From Gammaproteobacteria bacterium (GTDB lineage: Bacteria > Pseudomonadota > Gammaproteobacteria > UBA1113): DNA of 38,777 nt. The stretch lies in contig VFJT01000055.1 of NCBI GenBank assembly GCA_009885935.1, forward strand, positions 1-38,777. Reading direction: 5' to 3'. The stretch's first letter is position 1, and the number at the start of each line of letters is the position of its first letter. Under the pieces are notes generated by a model. The model saw nothing but the letters and a program-made list of their open reading frames with translations. It was not told the DNA's origin and did no database searches. The translations under genes and the position numbers were made by a program. Below, piece by piece: positions 1-8,414 of the stretch.

Positions 1-95
1 AAGCTGTAGATAAAACAAACACAAGGAGTTGTCATGACGTAATTTAACACATCATAAAACCGGCAATCTTAATTGTCGCTGACCGGCAAAGATAG

Positions 96-686
96 TTGAC
101 GTTTGATATATTTAGTCCCTTTCGCTATCCTCCATTAAAGCATGGCTCTAGATTTGGCAACACTTTTGAACCCTCTTTATGGTACGGTGCTTTAAAAATA
201 GAAACAGCCTTAAGAGAAGTGGCTTATTACAGGCTATTATTTCTTCATGACACAAAAGCGGATTTAAAGCTGACTATACCTTTGTCAGCGTATTCTGTAA
301 AAGCCTTTAGTGAAAAAGCTTTGGATTTAACGAAAGATCCGTTTGCTAGTTTTCATGACAAAATCTCCTCGCCTGTAACCTATGAAGTTAGTCAACCACT
401 GGGTACAGAAATGCGAAAAAATGCGGTGGAATTGTTTGTATATTACTCTGCTAGAACGTCTGCTCTGGAGAAAAAGGGGGGTGTTTTTTATCCTCGCGTG
501 TTTACCGATAAAAAGCTATTACAGGAACCCTTAGGCTGGAACTGTTATGCCGATAAAACCGTAGTAGAATTTAGGCGTATAAACAAAGCTAGCAAAGAAG
601 AAAAGATTATTTGTCGTGCAGAAGAGTTTCAATATAATGGTAATCTGAGTTACCCGAAAACATTTAATCCAGCAACGGTTGTATGA
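96..686 (+). CDS. RES-domain protein, N-terminally shortened toxin-like
   Basis: This 196-residue protein matches the RES family (toxins of RES-Xre systems; characterised members are NAD-consuming). The match begins at residues 7-12 (SPFRYPP) and continues through HGSRF, the tyrosine of WYGA, and TALREVAYYR, which carries the conserved Glu and Arg. Family members of this type usually have roughly 50 more residues before the PFRYPP block. Here an in-frame TAG at 93-95 stands just before the TTG start, and no good Shine-Dalgarno precedes it. A strong AAGGAG lies upstream at about 23-28, but it serves an ATG (34-36) that is followed one codon later by TAA. The gene therefore looks N-terminally truncated and may be a pseudogene. 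An Xre antitoxin would be expected to the left, outside the window. The 3' end overlaps the convergent hydrolase by 23 bases. Family call fairly sure; activity doubtful. Confidence 0.6.
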   Translation: MTFDIFSPFRYPPLKHGSRFGNTFEPSLWYGALKIETALREVAYYRLLFLHDTKADLKLTIPLSAYSVKAFSEKALDLTKDPFASFHDKISSPVTYEVSQPLGTEMRKNAVELFVYYSARTSALEKKGGVFYPRVFTDKKLLQEPLGWNCYADKTVVEFRRINKASKEEKIICRAEEFQYNGNLSYPKTFNPATVV

Positions 687-1470
687 ACTCATCTATCACA
701 CACATAAATTCTTGCGGCAGCACCTCCTGGTGTGGCAAATGGCCTACACGAGGGAAAGAATGATATTGTGCTTTAGGAATGGCCTTGGCTAAAGCTTTAA
801 TCGATGCCTCGTCGAAAATTAAGTCTTGGTCGCTGCCAATCACTAAGGTTGGCGTATTGATTTCATGAACCCAGGCACTGCTGTCAAAGTCTTTCAACGC
901 CGCAAGTTGGGCATGCATACCTTCTTCAGATGCTGCATAAGGATAATTAACGCTAAGTTGAATCAATTCTTCTATCCGCCCAGGAATAGATAAGAAATCG
1001 GATGAATACAATAAGCTCAAAACCAACTTGACACAACTAGCCACAGGCGCTTTAGCTGTGATTAATTCTAATAGCCCTTCAAAGAAAAGATTACAGCTAG
1101 CGCGACTTTTTTGTGTTGAATTCACGATAATGCTTGCGCGCACAAATTGCGGATGATGTCGCATGAGTTGTTGCGCAATAAAACCACCCATAGAATTCCC
1201 CATCACCAATGCTTGTCTGATGTCTAAGTATTGGCATAAACTATAAACATCATTGCTCATTTGTTCAATGCTGTAAGGTCCAGGCGGCACATCGCTTTGC
1301 CCTACGCCACGATTATCTAACAAAATAACTTTATATTTTTGCGCTAAAGGTTCAATGAGATTGATCCATCCCATGTGATCTCCACTGAAACCCGCTATGC
1401 AGACTATAGGGAATCCTTGACCGTGTACTTCGTAATACAAGTTAATATCATTTATGCGTGCAATAGACAT
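664..1470 (-). CDS. alpha/beta-fold hydrolase
   Basis: This is a 268-residue alpha/beta hydrolase of standard length. The oxyanion region follows strand 3 (residues 24-30, CIAGFSG). The nucleophile elbow is GNSMGG with Ser93, a likely acid is in GSDQDLIFD (Asp214 or Asp216), and the histidine is His244 in VGHLPHQE. The triad thus appears complete. The substrate cannot be told from sequence; the overall pattern (DNRGVGQSD, MGGFIAQQL) is that of small esterase, lactonase or C-C hydrolase members. An AGGA sits about 8 bases before the ATG. No signal peptide is seen, so it is probably cytoplasmic. The last 59 bases are repeated with five mismatches at 8102-8160, where a decayed paralogue end survives. 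Confidence 0.85.
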   Translation of the reverse strand: MSIARINDINLYYEVHGQGFPIVCIAGFSGDHMGWINLIEPLAQKYKVILLDNRGVGQSDVPPGPYSIEQMSNDVYSLCQYLDIRQALVMGNSMGGFIAQQLMRHHPQFVRASIIVNSTQKSRASCNLFFEGLLELITAKAPVASCVKLVLSLLYSSDFLSIPGRIEELIQLSVNYPYAASEEGMHAQLAALKDFDSSAWVHEINTPTLVIGSDQDLIFDEASIKALAKAIPKAQYHSFPRVGHLPHQEVLPQEFMCVIDEFIQPLLD

Positions 1471-1526
1471 TTTGTTTCCTGGGGCTCTAACTAGGGGAAT
1501 ATATTCTAATTTGCCCTATCTCTATG

Positions 1527-2219
1527 CTATTTTCTGCCCAATTGCGGCGAAGTTAAGCTCGAACTCGGTAAGTCAGAATCATCCGAATAGGGCTGAAATA
1601 AATTGGGCATAGAGCGGGATCGAACAAAACGAGGTGAGCTTGAAGCCGAATGTTCTCCATCGCTACTATCTGCTCCATCGAAACTAGAATGCATTCCATC
1701 TGAATCGCTTTCTGGGCTTGTTGTTCTAAGAGAATCTTTTGAAGGGATGACCACCTTACCCTTTAGCAGCGCTTCGATGGCAGCATTTGCTTTAGTTAAT
1801 GCGTTCTGCGCACCCTCTATATTCTCTCGGCAAATAGCAATATTCTCATCACATCCTTGGATATAGTTTTTGCTATTCGCAATGACGTCTTTATATTGAG
1901 CTCTACATTCTGCTATTGCATCTAACTTTTGCACGGTGATAGGGATACCATGATATGCAGCATCATGAGTAAATTTACCCATCATCTCTTTTAAATCTTG
2001 CTCTAAATTCAACTCATTTTGAGCTAGTATATCTTTTTCTTCTTGCCGTTCAGCTTCATAATCAATCAACAGTTCAGAATTTTCCAATATCGCGGCTTCA
2101 AATTCAGCCAGCTGTTCACGACACTGATCCAGCGCACTAGGATTTCCTTGCTTCTGAAAAAGGGGCTGCTTAGGAAAAAAATGTATCATTCCTGAGGCGA
2201 TTTTCACGGGTATGGCCAT
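1527..2219 (-). CDS. coiled-coil protein of unknown function, effector-like
   Basis: I do not recognise this gene. The open frame reaches 2273, but the ATG at 2219 (MAIPVKIASG) has a good AGAGGA Shine-Dalgarno and is preferred, giving 230 residues. The middle (about residues 35-155) is rich in Glu, Gln, Ala and Leu and should form alpha-helical coiled coil. The last 60 residues are Ser/Asp-rich and look disordered. They contain RSRSMP (residues 200-205 from this start), which fits the eukaryotic mode-1 14-3-3 binding pattern RSxSxP. No signal peptide or membrane segment is visible. It lies in the same orientation just downstream of the 1631-residue coiled-coil gene. The combination suggests a secreted effector of a host-associated bacterium, but this is inference; no secretion signal can be proven. 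Confidence 0.6.
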   Translation of the reverse strand: MAIPVKIASGMIHFFPKQPLFQKQGNPSALDQCREQLAEFEAAILENSELLIDYEAERQEEKDILAQNELNLEQDLKEMMGKFTHDAAYHGIPITVQKLDAIAECRAQYKDVIANSKNYIQGCDENIAICRENIEGAQNALTKANAAIEALLKGKVVIPSKDSLRTTSPESDSDGMHSSFDGADSSDGEHSASSSPRFVRSRSMPNLFQPYSDDSDLPSSSLTSPQLGRK

Positions 2220-2328
2220 ATTTATTTTCCTCTTATGTATTATTAAACAATGAGTTACGGACGTAAGTCTCATTTATTAGCATATTATAACAAAACAAAC
2301 AAAAAAAAGATACTATTACTGGCTTTTA

Positions 2329-5300
2329 TTAAGGAGTAGGGCCTTTTCGCACAGAAGGTCCAGACGCCCCTCCTCCCCCTCTTGTACTGGGGTCAATGAA
2401 AGAAAAAAACGTTCCGACTATTCTTTCTGGCAAGTTCCGCCGCACTCGGTGGACTGGCCCTCGCTGCATAGTCGGCGCAGTGCTTAACTCTGCTTGAGCG
2501 GTTTGTAGCTCTGTTTGGGCCATTTGCAGCCGTTTCTCTAAGTCATCCAGCGTCACTACCGCTCCCTTATATTCATTGCCAACCCGCGCTAGCGTTTCAA
2601 AGCTATGTAAATTTTGAATAGTCTTCCCCGTACCTATAGCTTCATTCTGCTCAGGAAACAGTTCTATGCACTGGGTAAAACAGTCCAATAATTCTTTATC
2701 GGCCTTATTGGTAAACAATTCTCGCAACCATCCTTTTGATCTACTTTCTTGCACCACTTTGCTTTGCTCTGTGATATTTGCCTTAATGGCATGCAACTTT
2801 CTAAAATAGCCATCGATATCTTTTGTAGGATGGTTCTCCATCTCTTGTAAATTTTTGCGCATCTCTTCTAGTCGTTTTACCACCAAAAGCTCTTTCCCTG
2901 GAACGCGCCCAATTTCTTCATGTGATCTTCTGAGCTTATCCAAAATAATGTCTATTTTACCTATAAACCGTTTTCTGCGGCGCTCTTGTGCCGCCCGTAC
3001 AGCTTCAACATGCTCCAAAACCTTTTCTTCTTGGCGAGCAATATCTTTATGGAGCAGGATGATTTTTTCTTCTAATCTAGGAATCGCTTGCTCTTTCTCT
3101 ATCTTCGCTTTTTCCATTACGACTATTTTTTCCGCTTCTTTTATTTCTTTGGAAATCTGTTCTTCTGTTTTCAACAATTGCAATTTATCATTGATGACTT
3201 GAAGCTCTTTCTCATCCATCGCACGATCTTCTTCTGAACCTCTTAAATCTATTTCCACCTGTTCAGCCTTCGCATCTTTCTTGCGAAATGCGGTAATATG
3301 CGGGCTTTCTCGTTTTCCTTGAAATAGTAACGGCAATAATTGTGTGTTTAAGTCATCGACTATATCTGCTTCAGCCAATTGTGCTGTTTCTATAAAATCA
3401 AATATCGATTCCGTTAAGGCATCGATATGACGCATAAAACGATCTGTCCAGAGCACATCATCGCTTTCTAGATAAGACAATGCTTGCTCTAATGCTTTGC
3501 GCAATGTATTGCAGGGCTCACTGACGATGCCATTCAGATTTTCCAATATGAGATCTATCTCTACCAATACATTATCACGGACTCTCATACGGGCCAATCT
3601 ATCGCCACGATGTAAAGGAACCGCTATATCAGAATGATAAAAATTAGCGGTTTCTTCATATCTACGCTTAAGAACAGCTAATTTTTTCTCTAATCTGCTT
3701 CGTTCCAAAATGAGATCTTCTTTTCTTTCTAGAGTCTGCCTATGCGCACTTTCTTCAATTGCGCCACTCAATGTCGTTGCGCCATATGCTTCGTAAGCTC
3801 TTTGTTTTTGAATCCCTTGACGACGTCTTTCTAGATCCTGAATCACTTCCGTCTTGGCAGCTTTCATTGCAAAAGAACATTCTTTACAAGTTGCCAGTTT
3901 TTGCTGCTGTACCTCTTCACGACTCCCCTGTTCTACTTGACGCAAAAATTGTTCTTCTAGATGAAAACGATGTTTTTCTTTTTCTATATCCGCGCTTATT
4001 CTCTGCTGCTGCTCACGCGACTCAAGATCAGCTTTAAAAGCTTCATAGTCACGAACTTGTTCCTTTATTGCAGAAAATTTCTCCTGTTCTTTTTCTCTGG
4101 CTACTCTAGCCTTCTCTCGAGCCACTCTGTCTTTAGCAGCCTCTTGTTTGATCAGTCTGTCTTCTGCCACATCGTACAATAAGGCACATTGCTCTTGTTC
4201 AGCAATGTATTCAGTAACAGCGCACACCGATTCATAAGCATCACAGGCTTGAACTATACTGCCGCCATCATTCCATTTCGGAATATCTCCACGGATATCA
4301 GATGTTATTCTGAAACATTTTCGCTTTTCATTCTGATCTACTATGGGTTTACCGTTTACAAGAAGCATCGCATTATTGTTATCGTCTAAAAGAACGACTA
4401 TTCCTTCAATTTTACTCACAACAGCTAAGAAAAGCGTCTGGAGATCTCGCACCAAGAAAAGCTGCAGGGGCTCAAGGAGTACCTTGTCTAAACGCTGCTT
4501 TCTTTTAGGCAGTCCCTCTGTTTGTTCTGCCTCTAAAGTTCTGTGCTCTTTTACAAGAAGATCGCTATCTTCCTGATATATTCTTTCTTTTTTTGATAAT
4601 CCCTTTATTACTTCTACGCTGCTTTGTTCATCTGCTTCTAATAGCGATTGCCTAGCATGATAGGCTCTTTTAATTTCTGCTTTAGCATAGTCTAAAGCTT
4701 CCAATTCCCATTCAATATCTATTTCCATATCGGAAACAGCAGCACCTACCCGAATCAAACAGTCTTGTAAAGCCGCTAATTTTCGCTCTGCAGCTTCGAA
4801 GCGCTGATGTAAGTCTATCGGGCCAATTTTTCCATTATCATTAGGATGGCGTAAAAATAGTCGGCCAGAGCTATCTAATGTACTATTTAATGTGGTATAA
4901 AACTGCCACAATGAATTTTTTTGATCTAGAGAGAGAAGTTCACCCTCATTAACTAGGAATTTATTGATTTCGCTAGCAATCTGTATTTTTAGCGTTTCCA
5001 ATGCAATCCTAACATTAAGTGTTTCCGGTGGTTCTGCATACAATACAGATAGACTCGTTTCAATTATTTCTGGTATATGTGTAAATTCAGACCTGAGAAA
5101 TAGCCCATTCCATTCTTGTATATTTAACCGGTGAAATTTTTCAATGAAATCTTTTAATCTTGCCTTACTGATATCTACCTGCGTTTCCGGATTAAACTCT
5201 AACTCTATAGCAGCTATTTCGGCTGAACACACCGCTATTTCAGCTGTTATCATGTCCCTCAATTGTAAGTTCTCATCCGCTAGTAATGCAGGAATGCTCA

Positions 5301-7224
5301 TAACACCAACTCTCTCGCGAAGATAATGCACTTCTGGAGCATCAAAAACAGCATTCCTTTTCTTCATTATGACATTAGATATCACTAGCTGGCTTTTTAC
5401 TATCGTCTCTTTAATCACCCTATCTTCTTTTATAGAAAGATCGGCTAAAATAGCCTTTATTTCTTCTATTTTTTCTGTATGCCGTTTTTTTTCTGTTTCA
5501 CTGGCTGCAATAGCAGCACTGTTTTCATCAATCCTTTCTGAAATACCACCCTTCTTTAACTCAATAAACTTTAAATCTTGCGCTATTTTATTCTGAGAAT
5601 TTCCCAAAAAAGTTATAACCTTCTCGCAAAATATATCTCTATAAAAATCATTTAACTCGGAAAATTCAGGTTTTGTTCGCAGTGATTTTAGTCTCTCATT
5701 GACGTATTTTATGAAAGGGTCTAATACTTCTCTGTCAAAACCATGTCTTTCTATCCGTTCAAAAAGTTCCCTAATAGCCAGCAGCTTACATAGCACATCT
5801 TTTTTATTGATGTCTCCGTCATAGTGTTTTTGAACAACACTTATCAGTAAATTGATAGACAGGCTCACAGTAGGGTTATTTTCTTCCTTCATATCTTCGT
5901 GTTTTGATATAGACACTTGGCGCGCAGCTTTTCCTTTCTTCCCATTATTTCCTGCGTATAACTTTAGCGATAAACAATCGAGAATGCCGGGATCATTTCG
6001 CATTCTTGCTAATTGTTCAATCGATTCTCCTTTAAGATTTTTCTCTTCCAAATTAATAGAAATATTTTCCTTTTTTAGATTGCTTACATATCTTCGAACA
6101 CCTTCTGGATTCCCACGCTCTACTAAATGATGCAGAGGATAAATTCTCTCTTCTATATTAGGATGTAATTTCATTATGAATTTCTGCTCTAGCGTCGCTA
6201 ATATTTCACGTGCTTTTTCTCTGATAATGAAAAGAGCCTCTTTAGCCCGCTCAGAAGAGCATTCATGCTCGAATAGAAAAGAGATATACCCAATTAATGC
6301 ATCCATACTTTTAGTTTCATTTTCCAACAGAAAATTAATTCTGGTGTGACCCAGAAAAAATTCATTTATCTCTAGCAGAACCTCACTAAGCACTTTATGC
6401 GTCAATTCGTCTTCAGTAGTAGACATTCTTTTTAAAATGATGCAAATATATTCTAATGCGGTAAAAGAGGCATGTTCTTGATTCATTTCTAATTGTCTCT
6501 GAATGCTTTCTCTGAGAACCCATTTAATTTCATTTAAAAGGTCATCAAAACCTTGCCCCTCACTTTCTTCCGCCATTTGTCTGTCTTTAGACATTTCAAC
6601 GAGACAATTTAGTATGTCATGAAATGTATCCGAATCAATGGGCCTGAATTTTTGGCGCTCTTTAGAAGAAAAGAATTTCTTAACCGCTGTAGTTTCAGAA
6701 CTAGAGCCAGCAAAACTAAATTTCTCCTTCAACTCAGAAACTCTTTCTTTATAGTGTGGAAACAATAATTCGTTTCTTAATTGTTGCGCTTCTATTCTAA
6801 CTTGTCTTAAACGTTCCAAAATTAGCGGATGTGTTACCTTCTCTACTTTTTCATCCAGCTTATTGATATAGTCTGTTAGAGATTCAACATTGCCCCTGTC
6901 TATAGGCTGTAAATTTTGTTTTGGAGCAAGAAAAGAATTTTTTTGCTTATGAAATTGAGCAATCAGTATTTGTGCTTCGATGTTATCGTAAGTGGCTTGA
7001 TCTATCAGTATTGCTTCTTCTGAAGGATTTCCTGAATAAAATTTACAACGATAATAAGAACCATCTTTTCCTAACCTGCGCCGCGGCATTGGATCCACCA
7101 AAACCATGGGCCTATCATAACGAGCGCTATTAAATGCTTCACTGTCTAAAACAACGAAGTCGTATGATTGGTCTTCTTCTCCATTGAGAATTCTGCTGAT
7201 TAAGCTTTCTGGTGATGCTGCCAT
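2329..7224 (-). CDS. giant coiled-coil protein (1631 aa), effector-like
   Basis: This is an intact 1631-residue frame with an AAGG Shine-Dalgarno 6-7 bases before the ATG. I recognise no enzymatic domain. The protein is mostly charged alpha helix; strong coiled coils include about residues 560-610, 860-930, 1040-1180 (with repeated RVAREK) and 1300-1400. Around residues 365-420 a stretch starting PLHHLVERGNPEGVRRYV resembles one or two degenerate ankyrin repeats. The C-terminus is low complexity (Gly4, Ser, Pro) after a basic patch, RRNLPERIVG. There is no signal peptide or transmembrane segment. Many small open frames occur antisense to it, but these are shadows. Such proteins in Legionellales are often type IV effectors; that role is inferred only from size and architecture. 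The next gene on the same strand (start 2219) follows after 109 bases. Confidence 0.75.
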   Translation of the reverse strand: MAASPESLISRILNGEEDQSYDFVVLDSEAFNSARYDRPMVLVDPMPRRRLGKDGSYYRCKFYSGNPSEEAILIDQATYDNIEAQILIAQFHKQKNSFLAPKQNLQPIDRGNVESLTDYINKLDEKVEKVTHPLILERLRQVRIEAQQLRNELLFPHYKERVSELKEKFSFAGSSSETTAVKKFFSSKERQKFRPIDSDTFHDILNCLVEMSKDRQMAEESEGQGFDDLLNEIKWVLRESIQRQLEMNQEHASFTALEYICIILKRMSTTEDELTHKVLSEVLLEINEFFLGHTRINFLLENETKSMDALIGYISFLFEHECSSERAKEALFIIREKAREILATLEQKFIMKLHPNIEERIYPLHHLVERGNPEGVRRYVSNLKKENISINLEEKNLKGESIEQLARMRNDPGILDCLSLKLYAGNNGKKGKAARQVSISKHEDMKEENNPTVSLSINLLISVVQKHYDGDINKKDVLCKLLAIRELFERIERHGFDREVLDPFIKYVNERLKSLRTKPEFSELNDFYRDIFCEKVITFLGNSQNKIAQDLKFIELKKGGISERIDENSAAIAASETEKKRHTEKIEEIKAILADLSIKEDRVIKETIVKSQLVISNVIMKKRNAVFDAPEVHYLRERVGVMSIPALLADENLQLRDMITAEIAVCSAEIAAIELEFNPETQVDISKARLKDFIEKFHRLNIQEWNGLFLRSEFTHIPEIIETSLSVLYAEPPETLNVRIALETLKIQIASEINKFLVNEGELLSLDQKNSLWQFYTTLNSTLDSSGRLFLRHPNDNGKIGPIDLHQRFEAAERKLAALQDCLIRVGAAVSDMEIDIEWELEALDYAKAEIKRAYHARQSLLEADEQSSVEVIKGLSKKERIYQEDSDLLVKEHRTLEAEQTEGLPKRKQRLDKVLLEPLQLFLVRDLQTLFLAVVSKIEGIVVLLDDNNNAMLLVNGKPIVDQNEKRKCFRITSDIRGDIPKWNDGGSIVQACDAYESVCAVTEYIAEQEQCALLYDVAEDRLIKQEAAKDRVAREKARVAREKEQEKFSAIKEQVRDYEAFKADLESREQQQRISADIEKEKHRFHLEEQFLRQVEQGSREEVQQQKLATCKECSFAMKAAKTEVIQDLERRRQGIQKQRAYEAYGATTLSGAIEESAHRQTLERKEDLILERSRLEKKLAVLKRRYEETANFYHSDIAVPLHRGDRLARMRVRDNVLVEIDLILENLNGIVSEPCNTLRKALEQALSYLESDDVLWTDRFMRHIDALTESIFDFIETAQLAEADIVDDLNTQLLPLLFQGKRESPHITAFRKKDAKAEQVEIDLRGSEEDRAMDEKELQVINDKLQLLKTEEQISKEIKEAEKIVVMEKAKIEKEQAIPRLEEKIILLHKDIARQEEKVLEHVEAVRAAQERRRKRFIGKIDIILDKLRRSHEEIGRVPGKELLVVKRLEEMRKNLQEMENHPTKDIDGYFRKLHAIKANITEQSKVVQESRSKGWLRELFTNKADKELLDCFTQCIELFPEQNEAIGTGKTIQNLHSFETLARVGNEYKGAVVTLDDLEKRLQMAQTELQTAQAELSTAPTMQRGPVHRVRRNLPERIVGTFFSFIDPSTRGGGGASGPSVRKGPTP

Positions 7225-7534
7225 TTTTTACCTTCGATTATGTTATAATAAAAAGGCTGTGTTTTCTTGTCCAGCCATCGGTTGCATTGTACCATATTTT
7301 TACTAAAATAATATACAGTATTGTAGCCTGCATAGCCTCAGTTTGGGGTTTTATGCCTAGAAATTTCGCGGACCTGAGATGTAAGCCATTGATTTTCAAA
7401 CAGCACAGAACGCCCACGCGCTATATAGTGCTGAAAACCAAGAAGATATGCTAAGGTAAACAAAGGAAAAAATATAAGTTACGCGACATAATGACACCCT
7501 ATGATAAACTGAAGTCGATTGAAGGTGCCCAACA
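7225..7534. other. spacer with decayed IS material
   Basis: The 310 bases between the coiled-coil giant and the ankyrin gene hold no intact gene. The right part (from 7455, possibly from about 7344) carries the transposase tail remnant. An 80-residue open frame from 7212 is probably part of the same debris or chance. Confidence 0.5.
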
Positions 7535-7619
7535 TTACTTAAAGCCAGGCGTTACCTTTAAGATATTGGGTGACGCGGTTATCTTTGGATCAAGTTTGAC
7601 GGCTTTTTTGATATTATAA
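7455..7619 (+). pseudogene. remnant of a transposase/integrase C-terminal tail
   Basis: Reading the plus strand from 7455 gives GKQRKKYKLRDIMTPYDKLK, followed by a segment containing GAQHYLKPGVTF. As I remember it, this is the C-terminal tail of a family of DDE/rve-type transposases (pattern TPYEKLKSLPNAxxYLKPGxTF). A stop codon (7452-7454) lies directly upstream, and the preceding 100 bases could hold further decayed tail in another frame. After about position 7560 the resemblance is lost. There is no catalytic domain and no terminal inverted repeat in view, so this is a scar of an insertion sequence and not a functional element. It lies antisense to the 3' end of the ankyrin gene. IS family not assigned. 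Confidence 0.45.
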
Positions 7620-7951
7620 AAGGGGTATTTGTTTTGTCCTTTGTGTTCTTTAATCACCGTCTTCATTTCATCACTCAAACCCCAGGAAGAGAAAAAACCC
7701 TTATAAATATTTTTTGCGCCATAATCAAGCACCAGCACCGCGAGATTTGTGAAGTTATGCTCAACAGCCAATTTCAGCGGGGTATCTCCATAATCGTTAG
7801 ATTGATTAACATCCTCGCCAGCCTTAAGCAACCGATCTACCGTCCCTTTCTTGCCATGAGAAGCGGCCCATAGCAGCAGGGTTTGATTGCTATTTTTACA
7901 TACGACCGCTGGCGTTTCTTCGTTTTGCATACCTGATTGATTTGCGCCCAT
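7535..7951 (-). CDS. small ankyrin-repeat protein
   Basis: The gene encodes 138 residues with an AGAGGAG Shine-Dalgarno before the ATG. Two ankyrin repeats are clear: about residues 24-52 (LLLWAASHGKKGTVDRLLKA) and 57-85 (DTPLKLAVEHNFTNLAVLVL). The rest is unlike ankyrin. The N-terminus MGANQSG fits the eukaryotic N-myristoylation pattern, with Gly2 and Ser6. The last 25 or so residues are encoded antisense to a transposase remnant, so the native C-terminus may have been replaced. Ankyrin proteins in intracellular bacteria commonly act in the host cell; here that is inference. It is a stand-alone gene, the nearest same-strand neighbour being the coiled-coil giant downstream. Confidence 0.7.
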   Translation of the reverse strand: MGANQSGMQNEETPAVVCKNSNQTLLLWAASHGKKGTVDRLLKAGEDVNQSNDYGDTPLKLAVEHNFTNLAVLVLDYGAKNIYKGFFSSWGLSDEMKTVIKEHKGQNKYPFYNIKKAVKLDPKITASPNILKVTPGFK

Positions 7952-8094
7952 GATATCACTCTCTCCTCTAATAATTGTTTTAAATATACGCTTGTATAAT
8001 AGATTCTACAGAGAGGATCCTATTCTGCGTTTCATTATAGCCACCGAATATTCAATTTTTTATCTTTAGGCCATATCTAAGAATCAATAGAAGC

Positions 8095-8160
8095 TTAAAC
8101 TAGCAACGGTTGTATGAACGCATCTATCACACGCATAAATTCTTGCGACGACACCTCCTG
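8095..8160 (-). pseudogene. decayed 3' end of a second alpha/beta hydrolase gene
   Basis: Positions 8102-8160 match 671-729, the 3' end of the hydrolase gene, at 54 of 59 bases. Read on the minus strand, the copy ends QEFMRVIDAFIQPLLV and then a TAA at 8095-8097; the intact gene ends QEFMCVIDEFIQPLLD. The similarity stops sharply at the CACCTCCTG edge. This is a fossil of a paralogue or of a duplication spanning the 7.4 kb between the copies. Confidence 0.75.
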
Positions 8161-8214
8161 ATAAAGTATATACCCCTTCCACTTCAGGGTAAATAGGTTC
8201 ATAGTAATCCTCTG

Positions 8215-8253
8215 TGGTTACCCTACGGGCAGGCACGGGGCCCTGCCCCTACG
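8215..8253. repeat. palindromic repeat, CGTAGGGGC family (copy A, partial)
   Basis: A GC-rich inverted repeat: ACCCTACGGGCAGGCACGGG, then CCCTGCCCCTACG. It is the shortest of four copies in the window (others at 10965, 18273 and 28897) and appears to be a half element with one hairpin. The surrounding spacer 7952-8414 holds only this element and the hydrolase fossil. GTATATACC at about 8167 is also seen near 33552. Confidence 0.7.
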
Positions 8254-8414
8254 CTGTTTTCTGTATGTTCATTGACGATGGGCATATAATAAGCTTTATT
8301 TTGCCATTTTTTGCCCAAATCGTTTATTGAGACAGAGCAACTTCCCCATCTCGCATTTTACCTCCAATCCCGCTACAATGGCCTATTGTTAGTCGCCATA
8401 AGGTTTTTTGAATC

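Noticed and set aside
2855..7133. Many 60-115 residue open frames on the plus strand inside the 1631-residue gene
   Set aside because: They are antisense to an intact long coding frame, low complexity (Ser/Phe/Leu-rich as expected from complemented Glu/Lys codons), and lack ribosome-binding sites.
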